This document shows positions 8,519 through 17,089 of a stretch of 64,000 nucleotides of DNA, one piece after another. The notes below the pieces were generated by a model that saw nothing but the letters and a program-made list of their open reading frames with translations, had not been told where the DNA came from and did not search any database. Both the position numbers and the translations under genes were made by a program. The stretch lies in NCBI RefSeq assembly GCF_910594985.1, contig NZ_CAJVCE010000001.1, forward strand, positions 662,319-726,318, in the 5' to 3' direction. Source of the stretch: Paenibacillus allorhizosphaerae. GTDB taxonomy: Bacteria > Bacillota > Bacilli > Paenibacillales > NBRC-103111. Numbering within the stretch: position 1 is the first letter of the stretch; every line of letters begins with the position of its first letter.

Positions 8519-9385
8519 TCAGTGAAAATACTTCATTGCAAGCAGCGATTCCATGCATTCCTCCGACGCTTCTTTTCCGCCGATGGAAAACGAACTGCCG
8601 GACGGACGCTTTAGCTGTTCTTCCGTCAGCTTGGATGTCAGACGGTAATGGGTTTCTACGATAAGGTATCCGTCGTAGCCGTCATCCCGGAGCCTTTGGA
8701 ACAGCCCTTCGTAATCGACCTCACCGCGCCCGATGGCGACGCCTTCCGGACCTTCCGCCGTACGTACGGCATCCTTCAGATGAATATGCGCAATGGTTCC
8801 CTTCAAATACTCATATCCGTCGGGAAACGGCTTTTCCTGTTTGGGATCCCACAGATCGTTGCCCGGATCGTACAAGGCGCGCAAATTCGGCTCATTCACT
8901 TGATCGATCAGCCGGCGCGTCTTTTGCGCATTGCTGGCGTATACGCTCGGGTCGAATTCCAGCATCAGCAGCAGGCCGTTCGCTTCCATCAGCCGGGCCA
9001 TCTTGCGCAGCTGCTCCACAATGGCGGGCTCCGCCTCTTCAAACGGCTTTTTCGCCCAAAAGCTGAAGCCACGAATCATTCCGGCTCCGAGCTTCTTCGC
9101 CACCTCGATGCACCGCTGCGCGATGGCAAATTGCTGCGCAAGCTCTTCCGCGTTATCCAAATCGCACTTGAAGATCGGTGCGGATAACGCGCAAACGTTC
9201 ATTCCTTCGGCATCCGTCCGCTGACGGATCTGTTCGATTTCCGCATCGCTTAACGTATGTGCGGGTTTGTCGAAGATCGAGCGAATCTCGATCGTGTCGA
9301 GCCGGTACGCCTTGGCAAAAGCGATCACCTCGTCCAAATCCTGCGATACTTCATCGGTAATAATGCCTAATTTAAATGCTCTCAT
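8519..9385 (-). CDS. Sugar phosphate isomerase/epimerase (xylose-isomerase-like TIM barrel)
   Basis: 288 residues from ATG 9385, which has GGGGTGA upstream; a GTG at 9394 is an alternative. The sequence (KLGIITDEVSQDLDEVI...TIEIRSI...LMLEFDPSVYA...IAHIHLKDAV...YLIVETHY) fits the AP-endonuclease-2-like TIM barrel of IolE/IolI and related sugar isomerases. The His, Glu and Asp ligands for a divalent metal lie on successive strand ends. It probably interconverts keto/aldo or epimeric sugars in the pathway. It is the second gene of the operon, 21 bp after the regulator gene. Confidence 0.85.
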   Translation of the reverse strand: MRAFKLGIITDEVSQDLDEVIAFAKAYRLDTIEIRSIFDKPAHTLSDAEIEQIRQRTDAEGMNVCALSAPIFKCDLDNAEELAQQFAIAQRCIEVAKKLGAGMIRGFSFWAKKPFEEAEPAIVEQLRKMARLMEANGLLLMLEFDPSVYASNAQKTRRLIDQVNEPNLRALYDPGNDLWDPKQEKPFPDGYEYLKGTIAHIHLKDAVRTAEGPEGVAIGRGEVDYEGLFQRLRDDGYDGYLIVETHYRLTSKLTEEQLKRPSGSSFSIGGKEASEECMESLLAMKYFH

Positions 9386-9406
9386 CGTCTTCACCCCATG
9401 TGGATT

Positions 9407-10783
9407 TTATCTTATGCTTTTCCGGACCATATCGGACAGAAAGCTCATATTGAATATTTGCTTCGGCCGTCCTTTCCCCGCCGTGCGCTCTTCGCCGACG
9501 ACGTGCACCAAACCTTCGTCCTGCCATACGACGAGCAGCCGGTGCACCGTTCGGGTTGTGACTCCGAGCAGTTGGGCAAGCTCCTGCGTTTTATATTCCG
9601 TCTTCCCCCTCCGGCTCACGTCGACGACCATCTTGCTCAAATATTTGTAATGCATGCCGGCAAGCTCGGCTTTTTTCAATAATTCCGGACTTAAAAACGA
9701 CAAATCCAGCTTCCACGTCTCCGTCATTTCGAGCGGTCCGATAACGCCCCGGTCTTCGCGAACGATAAAACCGACATTCCCCCCCGCTTCCTTGGCTTGC
9801 CTAAGCGCCATCCGCGCATGTGTACCGGCCTGGTTGGCGGAGTAGCCGAAACCGATCCCGATGCTTAACGACAACCCCAATGTTTTGTCCAGCTCCCAGT
9901 TGAGCGGAATCCGTTTGTACCCTCCGGTTTCCCGTTCGAAGATGCCTCGGGTGGTCACAAACAAATACTCGTCGCCGCCCATATGGGTAAAGTGCCCATC
10001 GAGCGATTCCGCATAACCGAGCAGCACGCGGTGAATGTCGAGCTTCAGCCTCTGCACATCGTGCTCGGATTCCTGACGTTCGGCGGTACGGGAAAAATTG
10101 TCGATGTTGATCAGTCCGATCACCATCTGTGATTCTTTGCTGCGTCGCGTTTCGGTAGCAAGCAGCGCCCTTTCCAGAGAGACGATGATATCCTGCTCCG
10201 TCGGCACCATCCATTCGTTTGGCACGCCAAGCCGCGTCAATTGTTCCGACACGGACCGGATTGCCGTGATCGCCACACTCGTTTGTCCGGAACGGTTCAT
10301 CCGGCTGTGAAATTCGACGATCTCCTCTCGTCCCATGCGAACGCTTTCAGCCATGCAAACGAGCGTCGGCAGCCGTTCGCCGAATTCCTTGGCGCACCGC
10401 TCGGCGGTCTGCTGCGTCACCGTATCGATCGAAACGGCGATGCCTCCGCCATATTTGATTTGTACGTCGAGCAACGACCGGTACAACCCCGTTCCGTTCA
10501 TCGGAACGTAATGAGCCGGGATCGGAAATGTCATTTGCTCTTTGGCTCGTGAGTACGGAATCGGACCGGTGAAGAACAGCACCTCCGCCCGTTCCGCCAG
10601 CTTCTCGGCCAATACCGGCGCCTCGTTCTCGTCCCGGTAGCTTAAAATTTCCGGAGAAAACGACGGAAACGATTTGAGCACATCCGACACCGTACCGAAA
10701 AAAGCTTCGGGACAAATGACGCCGACGGCTATGCTGTTCTTATGTACATGTACTTGTTCGGTATCCATTGAGCCTTGAATCAT
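9407..10783 (-). CDS. Putative pathway-specific regulator: N-terminal sensor region, GGDEF-like domain, C-terminal HTH
   Basis: 458 residues, cytoplasmic, with no membrane segment. Residues about 15-190 form an alpha/beta region (SIAVGVICPEAFF...VLFFTGPIPYS) resembling periplasmic-binding/PrpR-type sensor folds. Residues about 215-345 resemble a GGDEF or GTP-cyclohydrolase-III fold: INIDNFSR, then GGDEY at 269-273, then SIGIGFGYSANQA. The C-terminus (about 395-458) has a helix-turn-helix (YKTQELAQLLGVTTRTVHRLL) and a basic wing-like tail. As first gene of the operon, with ribosome site GGAGGG, it is likely a ligand-responsive regulator of the downstream genes. Whether the GGDEF-like domain makes or binds a nucleotide is unknown. 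Confidence 0.72.
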   Translation of the reverse strand: MIQGSMDTEQVHVHKNSIAVGVICPEAFFGTVSDVLKSFPSFSPEILSYRDENEAPVLAEKLAERAEVLFFTGPIPYSRAKEQMTFPIPAHYVPMNGTGLYRSLLDVQIKYGGGIAVSIDTVTQQTAERCAKEFGERLPTLVCMAESVRMGREEIVEFHSRMNRSGQTSVAITAIRSVSEQLTRLGVPNEWMVPTEQDIIVSLERALLATETRRSKESQMVIGLINIDNFSRTAERQESEHDVQRLKLDIHRVLLGYAESLDGHFTHMGGDEYLFVTTRGIFERETGGYKRIPLNWELDKTLGLSLSIGIGFGYSANQAGTHARMALRQAKEAGGNVGFIVREDRGVIGPLEMTETWKLDLSFLSPELLKKAELAGMHYKYLSKMVVDVSRRGKTEYKTQELAQLLGVTTRTVHRLLVVWQDEGLVHVVGEERTAGKGRPKQIFNMSFLSDMVRKSIR

Positions 10784-10915
10784 ATCGCCAACCCTCCGGA
10801 TCGTTAGTGCAATTGTCGTTCATATTGCCATTGTACCGGATCATTTATTTACATGACAAATCTTTAAATTGTCTTTAAAAGATCAGGCGGATGATTTCGA
10901 AAAACTTTTCTTACT

Positions 10916-10932
10916 ATGACAACGGATGTCAT
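10916..10932. promoter_or_regulatory. Inverted repeat ATGACA-N5-TGTCAT in divergent intergenic region
   Basis: A perfect 6-bp inverted repeat with a 5-bp spacer lies in the 237-bp gap between the operon regulator (minus) and the SDR gene (plus). Its position fits an operator for either gene. No other copy was noticed in the window, so the assignment is tentative. Confidence 0.35.
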
Positions 10933-11020
10933 CGTTACCTCGTACAATGAAGCAGAATCATCGCACTTGCATCAAAACATGCATTTTACATTTTACATTT
11001 TAGAAAAGTGAGGTTGTGAC

Positions 11021-11854
11021 ATGAACGGGCTGCAAGGTAAGATTGCGTTGGTAACCGGCGGGAGCCGAGGCGCGGGACGAGGCATTGCAATCGAGTTGGC
11101 CCGAGCCGGAGCCGTCGTCTACGTAACCGGAAGAAGCGTGAAGGGCAACTCCACTCATAATTACCCGGGTACGATCGACGACACGGCAGCGGAAATTCGC
11201 GCTTATGGCGGAACCGCCTATGCCTGCCGCTGCGATCACACGAAAGACGAGGAAACGGCGGCGGTCGTTGAGCGCATTCGTCGCGAACAAGGGCAGCTTC
11301 ATATTGTCGTGAACAACGTCTGGGGAGGGCATGATTTGCCCATGGAGGTGAAGCCTTTCTGGGAGCTGCCCTTACAGCATTGGGATACGATGTTTCATGG
11401 CGGTGTTCGCGCCCAGCTCGTTACGAATCATTATGCCATCCCCCTCCTGCGCGAGCGGCAATCGGGACTGATCGTCCATACGACATTCCGCGATCAGGAT
11501 AAATATACCGGGACCTTCTATTATGACCTAGCCAAAAACGCGTTATGCCGCATGGCATTCGGCTTGGCAACGGAGCTGCGGAAAGACGGCATCTCGGTTG
11601 TCGCTTTATCGCCGGGATGGATGCGCACGGAATTGGTACTGGCGAATTACAAGACGGATGAAGAACATTGGAAGGAAGTGAGGGCACTGGAACGGTCGGA
11701 ATCGCCGTATTATATTGGGCGGGCGGTCTGCGCGCTGGCCGGCGACTCGCAAGTGATGCGAAAAAGCGGTCAAGTGCTGCAGGTCGGTCAGCTTGCGGAT
11801 GAATACGGATTCACCGATATCGATGGACGAACCGTTCCTCCGTTTATCATTTAA
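11021..11854 (+). CDS. Short-chain dehydrogenase/reductase
   Basis: 277 residues; ATG at 11021 with GTGAGG upstream. A classical SDR: cofactor loop TGGSRGAGRGIAIELA near residue 13, structural VNNVWGG near residue 95 and catalytic YDLAK. Length and the C-terminal extension resemble the DHRS1-like branch. Arg in the first loop and TGRSVKG after beta-2 suggest NADPH preference. The substrate is unknown. It is transcribed alone, divergent from the catabolic operon, and ends in a strong bidirectional terminator shared with the convergent GDPD gene. Confidence 0.88.
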   Translation: MNGLQGKIALVTGGSRGAGRGIAIELARAGAVVYVTGRSVKGNSTHNYPGTIDDTAAEIRAYGGTAYACRCDHTKDEETAAVVERIRREQGQLHIVVNNVWGGHDLPMEVKPFWELPLQHWDTMFHGGVRAQLVTNHYAIPLLRERQSGLIVHTTFRDQDKYTGTFYYDLAKNALCRMAFGLATELRKDGISVVALSPGWMRTELVLANYKTDEEHWKEVRALERSESPYYIGRAVCALAGDSQVMRKSGQVLQVGQLADEYGFTDIDGRTVPPFII

Positions 11855-11916
11855 CTTGACGAGCCGCATTTCACTCGGTATGGAAGCTCTCATTCGCGCA
11901 CAGCGCTTCACGAATA

Positions 11917-11953
11917 AAAAACGCCTCCGACCTTAAAGGCCGTGAGGCGTTTT
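11917..11953. terminator. Bidirectional rho-independent terminator
   Basis: A 10-bp perfect stem AAAACGCCTC/GAGGCGTTTT with A and T tracts at both ends lies between the convergent SDR (plus) and GDPD (minus) genes and can serve both. Confidence 0.85.
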
Positions 11954-11993
11954 GCTTTTCCATAGCAATTTGAACGATCAATGTTATGGAGCC

Positions 11994-12713
11994 TTATCCT
12001 TGATTGTCATGAAGCATCGTATCGGTTGTAATGTAATCGACTCCGGCTTTAATGAACAATCCGGCTTCTTCCTTCGTATTTACGGTCCATACCGATACTT
12101 CGATCCCCGCTTCGTGGGATCTTTCGATATCTTTGAACGTCGTTTCGTTGTAGCAGTAGTCGAGAAACGCATTGCCCAGTTCCTTTACAAACTCGAAGTC
12201 CTCCGGCGTCGGGCGCTTAGCCGACAAATAACCCAAAGGCACTTCGCTGTTCAGCTTTCGCATTTTGCGCAAATCGTCGGCATTGAAGCAAATGAAACAG
12301 CATTTTTCGAAAATGCCGCTGTTCTTCACAATGGCAAGGAGCGATTCCAAATCGGCGTCGGTGTGGTAATGCTCGATTTCCACGAAAGCATGCATCCCGT
12401 ATTGCTTGCATACGTCCAGCACTTCTTCCAAAGTCGGCACCTTCAAGCCAGGGTAGTCGTCGATATTATGACCCGAATCGATCTTTAGCTTCCGGATGTC
12501 TTCGAAAGTAAAATCTTTTGCTTTGCCGGTGCCGTCGGTCATCCGGTCTACCGTACGGTCGTGATGGACAATCCACCTTCCGTCCACCGTGCAATAAGTG
12601 TCGCATTCGATGCCCCAGAAACCGGAACGGCCTGCGAGCTCAAAAGAAGGAATCGTATTTTCCGGCGCCATCATGCTATATCCCCGGTGGGCCACATATT
12701 TGGGTGCTGTCAT
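11994..12713 (-). CDS. Glycerophosphodiester phosphodiesterase
   Basis: 239 residues, no signal peptide. GDPD TIM-barrel motifs are plain: HRGYSMMAPENT at the N-terminus with the catalytic His-Arg, ECDTYCTVDGR with the metal ligands, VHHDRTVDR with the second catalytic His, and VEIEHY. The enzyme hydrolyses glycerophosphodiesters to glycerol-3-phosphate and an alcohol. The C-terminal WTVNTKEEAGLFIKAGVDYITTD motif is typical. It lies 42 bp after the large HAD-type gene on the same strand, with a GAGAGGCAGG site, so the two may be co-transcribed. Confidence 0.93.
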   Translation of the reverse strand: MTAPKYVAHRGYSMMAPENTIPSFELAGRSGFWGIECDTYCTVDGRWIVHHDRTVDRMTDGTGKAKDFTFEDIRKLKIDSGHNIDDYPGLKVPTLEEVLDVCKQYGMHAFVEIEHYHTDADLESLLAIVKNSGIFEKCCFICFNADDLRKMRKLNSEVPLGYLSAKRPTPEDFEFVKELGNAFLDYCYNETTFKDIERSHEAGIEVSVWTVNTKEEAGLFIKAGVDYITTDTMLHDNQG

Positions 12714-12755
12714 AGTTCAAAATACCTGCCTCTCGTCATGGTTACGTATATTGGA

Positions 12756-15179
12756 TTAACATTGGAAAAACGGCTCTTCAGGTGAAGGCGTGAAAATGAC
12801 GGGTCGATCCGGCAAGCCTTCGTATGCTCGCTCGATGTCGGATTGTTTGAGCGCTGTATCCCACAGTGATGCGACGATATACACATGATTTCCTGTCCTG
12901 CTTGCTTCCATTAACGAAACGTACCGGAACGATCCCCACGGACGATCGCCGGACGAACGAGCCGTGTCAATAACACAATCTGCTGTCAACCCATGATTGT
13001 AGAGCAAAGCGATCACTTGATCCAGCATTCCCCCTTGTCCGTACACATGCACATGCGTGATTTGGTTGCGTTTCAGTTGAAGCATCATATTTACAAACAT
13101 GGCAAGTCCGCCGAACGAATCCTTCAGCCGCAAGTGGTACAAATATAAATAGTAAGGAAACCGGCGGGCCGCCATGCCTTGCGGCCAAAATACGTTCAAG
13201 GTGGATGGGCCGTAGTTGCACGCATTCAGAAATGCGGTCGCGCCATGCGCATAAAAGTTTTCATCCACCGGTTCGCAAATCGAAGTTTGCTCGGTTGCAT
13301 GATTGTCTTGATGCGTTAAATCGCCCAGCAATTGCGCCTCTCCCGGTGTCGGAAGATCGATAAGCCGGTGAAAGGGCAGCATCCAGGCGCGATGATCGGC
13401 CGATACGGCTTGCCGGTTACGGCAAAAATAATTGTAATATAGTTGATAGGCATATATGCCTTCCTGGCAAGCATCCTTGTATCGGTACTGTTCCGGATCG
13501 ATGTCAAGAGAAGCGGTGACCGGCTCGATTATATGATTGCCGGTCTCGCTGTAACGGAGCGTCGAGCCGAACGAGCCCATCGACAGCTCTTCCAGAAACG
13601 CCGGCGATCGGGAGATCGCCGCAGCAAGATCAGCATGCTCCCCGCTGCTGCCGATAAAGCAGCGCACGTCATGTCCCTTCGCCAGCAGCCGGGCAGTTCC
13701 GGAAGTGCCGACGGCCAGAAGATGAATCGGACGCATCGCCTTATTCGCCAGCCGGCATATCGCGTCGATCCCCGTTTGAATCGTGCCGTGGAATCCGATG
13801 TCCAGCGTAAGAAGCTCCGGCGCTTCGCCGCAAGTCTGATGGAGATAGGCGATAAACCGGGTTCTCTCGCTCACGATCGCTGCGTTGATGGCGGCGGAAA
13901 CCGGATCAAGCTTCAAATACGCAGCAAGCAAATCCCGGATCGGGTCGGCATTCGCCGCTTCCCGTTCGCACGCTTCGGGAGAAAGGTTGTGCATCGATGC
14001 AAATGTCTGAAAGCAGTCTTCAATCTGCAGCAAGTCGAAAGCTTCTTTCACCGTAACCCCTTTTTGCAAAAGAGACTCGAGCTCCGCTTCTCCAAAGCCG
14101 CTTAAGGAAGGCAAATAGACCGCCTGCCTCGAAACATAAATCGGAACGACTTGAATGTCCAGTCCCCTGAACCGGACGGCCCTTTGGAGCATCGGTCCAA
14201 GCAAGTATCCTTCCCGCATAAGCGGATGTATCGCCGTTCGGTTCTCTTGAACGCATATATCGATAACCCAGTCGCACAGCGCCTGGAGGAAAGGTCCGAA
14301 CATCCCGGCGCCAAGCGCATGAAAGTGCCGCTGCTTTTCGTCGTAATCGCCCGAGACGAGCGAGGCGCCGGCCAGTTTGCGAAGCGACCGTAATTCCGGC
14401 AGCACCTCCCCGTGTCGGATCGACTCCCAATGATAAGCGCTCTCGAACGTCTCGGGGATGACGTTATAGTGAACGGAACGAATGCCGCGGCTCTCGGCCC
14501 CCATGATGTCCGCGCGGTAGCTGTCGCCAATATGAATCACAGCGGAACGATCAACGGCCGGGAACGCTGCCAGCAGCGTGTCGAACAATCGCCCGGATAC
14601 CTTATCGCCCTTCGTTTCCGAAGAAACGAGAATGCGATCGACCATGGTCATGTCGAGTCCGGCCGCTTCCAATAAGTTCGCCATCTGCACCGCGGATAAA
14701 TACATGTCGGAGACGAGCGCAACTTTCGTTCCTTGATTGCGGCAACATCGCATCAATGAGACGATGTTGGGGTTTAAGTAGCAATACCGCTTTTCCGCTT
14801 CGAGCTCCAAAAATTGCAATTGCTCCCTGTCGCCGACATGGGAGGGGAACTGCTCATATATTTCGTGAAGCGTAACTTCCGAATGCTTATGCGCGGCCCA
14901 CTGCTTATCCCTGGCCTGCGATTCGGCCGAAATCCGCATGGACGCGAATTCATTTGGAGTCACGGATGGAAGCAGCACCGCTTGCCGGTGCGCTTCTTCC
15001 GCGATATGCAAAAAAACGTCTGACGGCTTGCCGCACGCCCGAAGCAGCAACGTATCGAACACATCCAGGCTGAGCAGGCGAACATCGGATGCCGCAGGAA
15101 CGAACTCGCTTAAATATTGATCATATTTCCACAGTTCCATGTTATGTGTGCTGATTTCGAAATCGGAGTTACGTAGCAC
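12756..15179 (-). CDS. Large HAD-superfamily protein (COG5610-like)
   Basis: 807 residues from GTG 15179, chosen because GAGAGGAG sits seven bases upstream; an earlier ATG at 15215 has no ribosome site. Residues about 25-225 are a haloacid-dehalogenase-type domain: motif I LDVFDTLL, motif II SDMYLSA, then a KGDKVSGRLFD region and GDSYRADIMGAESRG as motif IV. The remaining 550 residues have no signature I can name; they contain DIGFHGTIQTG and a VYGQGGMLDQV segment that could be a nucleotide- or sugar-binding fold. Similar proteins are often seen near surface-glycan genes. Here the only neighbour is the GDPD gene, so a cell-envelope role is inference. Confidence 0.75.
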   Translation of the reverse strand: MLRNSDFEISTHNMELWKYDQYLSEFVPAASDVRLLSLDVFDTLLLRACGKPSDVFLHIAEEAHRQAVLLPSVTPNEFASMRISAESQARDKQWAAHKHSEVTLHEIYEQFPSHVGDREQLQFLELEAEKRYCYLNPNIVSLMRCCRNQGTKVALVSDMYLSAVQMANLLEAAGLDMTMVDRILVSSETKGDKVSGRLFDTLLAAFPAVDRSAVIHIGDSYRADIMGAESRGIRSVHYNVIPETFESAYHWESIRHGEVLPELRSLRKLAGASLVSGDYDEKQRHFHALGAGMFGPFLQALCDWVIDICVQENRTAIHPLMREGYLLGPMLQRAVRFRGLDIQVVPIYVSRQAVYLPSLSGFGEAELESLLQKGVTVKEAFDLLQIEDCFQTFASMHNLSPEACEREAANADPIRDLLAAYLKLDPVSAAINAAIVSERTRFIAYLHQTCGEAPELLTLDIGFHGTIQTGIDAICRLANKAMRPIHLLAVGTSGTARLLAKGHDVRCFIGSSGEHADLAAAISRSPAFLEELSMGSFGSTLRYSETGNHIIEPVTASLDIDPEQYRYKDACQEGIYAYQLYYNYFCRNRQAVSADHRAWMLPFHRLIDLPTPGEAQLLGDLTHQDNHATEQTSICEPVDENFYAHGATAFLNACNYGPSTLNVFWPQGMAARRFPYYLYLYHLRLKDSFGGLAMFVNMMLQLKRNQITHVHVYGQGGMLDQVIALLYNHGLTADCVIDTARSSGDRPWGSFRYVSLMEASRTGNHVYIVASLWDTALKQSDIERAYEGLPDRPVIFTPSPEEPFFQC

Positions 15180-15361
15180 GGAAGGACTCCTCTCGCCAAA
15201 CAAGCTACATTTCATTTGTTATTATACATAATTAGCCATTCAGTGACTATTCCTTTTCGAAGCAGCAGCGTATAACAGTTATAGCGGATAAATGTAACCG
15301 GCCGAAACGTTCTCATTTCGCCTTCGTATGAACTTTATATAGATAAAGGGCGGTGATATTG

Positions 15362-15556
15362 ATGGTGTCCATTATCGGCGTCGGCTTATTATTCATGCTC
15401 ATCCTTTTTGCCTTGAATATCATTACAAGCGTGTGGGCGTACAATGATTGTTTATCGAAGGGCCGAAGCCGGGAGTTTGCGCTGCTCGTGCTGATTTTGA
15501 CATTGATCTTCCCGGTTATGGGCTTGATCGTTTATCTTATCATTCGTAACCAGTAA
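15362..15556 (+). CDS. Small two-helix membrane protein (PLDc_N-like)
   Basis: 64 residues from ATG 15362 with GGCGGTGA upstream. Two hydrophobic helices (about 3-26 and 41-60) flank a short polar loop YNDCLSKGRSRE. The arrangement, with a W-x-x-N/D before the loop and FPVMGLIVYLIIRN at the end, resembles the PLDc_N domain of small Gram-positive membrane proteins. The function is unknown. It is divergent from the HAD-type gene and followed directly by a bidirectional terminator. Confidence 0.65.
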   Translation: MVSIIGVGLLFMLILFALNIITSVWAYNDCLSKGRSREFALLVLILTLIFPVMGLIVYLIIRNQ

Positions 15557-15590
15557 AGATACCGGCAGCAGTCGTCTACAGACGACGAAC

Positions 15591-15631
15591 GTAAAGCCCG
15601 ATTCGGCCGAAAGCCGGAGTCGGGCTTTTAC
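15591..15631. terminator. Bidirectional rho-independent terminator
   Basis: A long inverted repeat GTAAAGCCCGA...TCGGGCTTTTAC with an inner GGCC/GGCC-like stem lies between the small membrane-protein gene (plus) and the lipoprotein gene (minus) that converge on it. Confidence 0.85.
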
Positions 15632-15643
15632 TAGCGGGAGCAG

Positions 15644-16957
15644 TTATTGAATCGTCATTTCCTTATTCGCCTTCTCTTCTCCATTGCGCAGCGCCGTATT
15701 GATATCGACTCCTTTCACCGCGACATCCTGGCTTACATCCCCGTTCACGATGGCGTTAATTTTCGGATCGTATTTGGAAGCGTCCGGCAGCGGCGAAGGG
15801 TTCACTTTGAAGATCGCCTGCAAATTTTTTCCTTTGAACAAATCGCTGTCCGAGCCGAAAGCTTTGCGAATCTCGTCATTTTTAAGCACCGATACCCTCC
15901 CGGCTTTGCTCATCTTCGTTTGTACCTCTTCGCTCAACAAGGTCGTCAATACCATGTAAGCAGCTTCCTTATACTTGCTTTCTTTGTTGACGACAGCCAT
16001 ATGATAGTCGACTTCTTTGCCAAAACCCGGACGGTCGCTATACCCCGGGTGAGCGGCCAAATCCCATTTGAACAAATCGCTCGAACCGGCTTTGTTAAAA
16101 TAAAGGACAGCGGCGGCAATCCAGCCGGTATACATGGCCATTCGCTGATCCTTGAAAAAGACGTCGGTCGAATGTCTGAATTTTCCTTTTTCCACGTAGC
16201 CGGGGACGGAATAAAATTGCTGCAGCAGCGAAAACACCTTGGCATGACGATCCGTAGTCAATACCGCTTTTCCGGATGCCCGGTCAAATACGGGAACGCC
16301 GTACTGCCAATACATTTGCCTTAAGTCGGGAGGCATGATACCAATATAGTCCGTGCCGCCGTCAGACCGTGTCAGCTTTTTACCAAGCTCCAGAGCTTCC
16401 TCGTACGTCATGACATCTTTCGGATAAGCGACCCCGAACTTGTCGAAAATGTCCTTATTGTACACCAGTGCACCGTAGTTCATGGCAAACGGCATTCCGT
16501 AAAACGCCTTTTGATCGCCTAGCTTTTTCGTTTGCTGCACGGCCGCCGGTTCGATCTGTCCGAGATTGATATTGTACGTTTCGATCATCTTCGTTAAATC
16601 TTCGGGAATGGCCATGTCGAGGATATTGATTAACGAAACGTTGCTGACCAGTATGATATCGGGAAAGGAACCGGCCGTCATCAATTTTTCAAGCGAATCT
16701 TTCGTTTGAACGAGATTGATTTCGGGAAATTTGGCTTTCACCGGTTCAACGAAAAACTTCTGAAATTGTTCTTCCGTCGTTCCGGTGCTGTAATCGAGCA
16801 CGACAAGCTCCGCCGGACCCCCTTTATACTCCCTTACATTGGCCTGGTCGCTTGGACTTTTCGGGCCAGCGGCTTCTTTACTGCTGCATCCGAAAAGAGA
16901 CCCGATCATGCCGGGAATGAGAAACAGCGATAATGCGATACGAAACGTCTTGTCCAC
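15644..16957 (-). CDS. Extracellular sugar-binding lipoprotein
   Basis: 437 residues from GTG 16957, which has GGGAGGGG six bases upstream; the longer reading from 17017 lacks this. Signal peptide VDKTFRIALSLFLIPG, lipobox SLFGC-SSK. The mature part has the family 1 SBP pattern and the signature VYNKDIFDKFGVAYPKD, shared almost word for word with the lipoproteins at 23040, 38182 and 42964. It binds an oligosaccharide outside the cell for an ABC importer. It is the last gene after the YesN/YesM pair and a second lipoprotein. No permease is adjacent. Confidence 0.88.
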   Translation of the reverse strand: MDKTFRIALSLFLIPGMIGSLFGCSSKEAAGPKSPSDQANVREYKGGPAELVVLDYSTGTTEEQFQKFFVEPVKAKFPEINLVQTKDSLEKLMTAGSFPDIILVSNVSLINILDMAIPEDLTKMIETYNINLGQIEPAAVQQTKKLGDQKAFYGMPFAMNYGALVYNKDIFDKFGVAYPKDVMTYEEALELGKKLTRSDGGTDYIGIMPPDLRQMYWQYGVPVFDRASGKAVLTTDRHAKVFSLLQQFYSVPGYVEKGKFRHSTDVFFKDQRMAMYTGWIAAAVLYFNKAGSSDLFKWDLAAHPGYSDRPGFGKEVDYHMAVVNKESKYKEAAYMVLTTLLSEEVQTKMSKAGRVSVLKNDEIRKAFGSDSDLFKGKNLQAIFKVNPSPLPDASKYDPKINAIVNGDVSQDVAVKGVDINTALRNGEEKANKEMTIQ

Positions 16958-17035
16958 TTCGAACCCCTCCCTAATTTCTATTAATACCTGATTGATACCT
17001 GTATTGATTAAGCACAACCTTACTACCCTAATTTA

Positions 17036-17068
17036 AGCGGCCCCGGTTCCGAGAGCTCATGGCCGCTG
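17036..17068 (-). other. Intergenic hairpin between two lipoprotein genes
   Basis: AGCGGCC and GGCCGCT form a 7-bp stem with an 18-base loop in the 132-bp gap. No T-run follows, so it is more likely an mRNA processing or stabilising hairpin than a terminator. Confidence 0.35.
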
Positions 17069-17089
17069 GGGAGTTGTTTCTTGTCAGAG

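Noticed and set aside
7677..8558. Start of the NagB-like protein at 8558
   Set aside because: The extra 34 residues have no ribosome site and overlap the isomerase gene; ATG 8456 has AAAGGAG at proper spacing.
12756..15215. Start of the HAD-type protein at ATG 15215
   Set aside because: No ribosome site; GTG 15179 has GAGAGGAG seven bases upstream.
17036..17068. Terminator between the two lipoprotein genes
   Set aside because: No T-run follows the stem on the minus strand.
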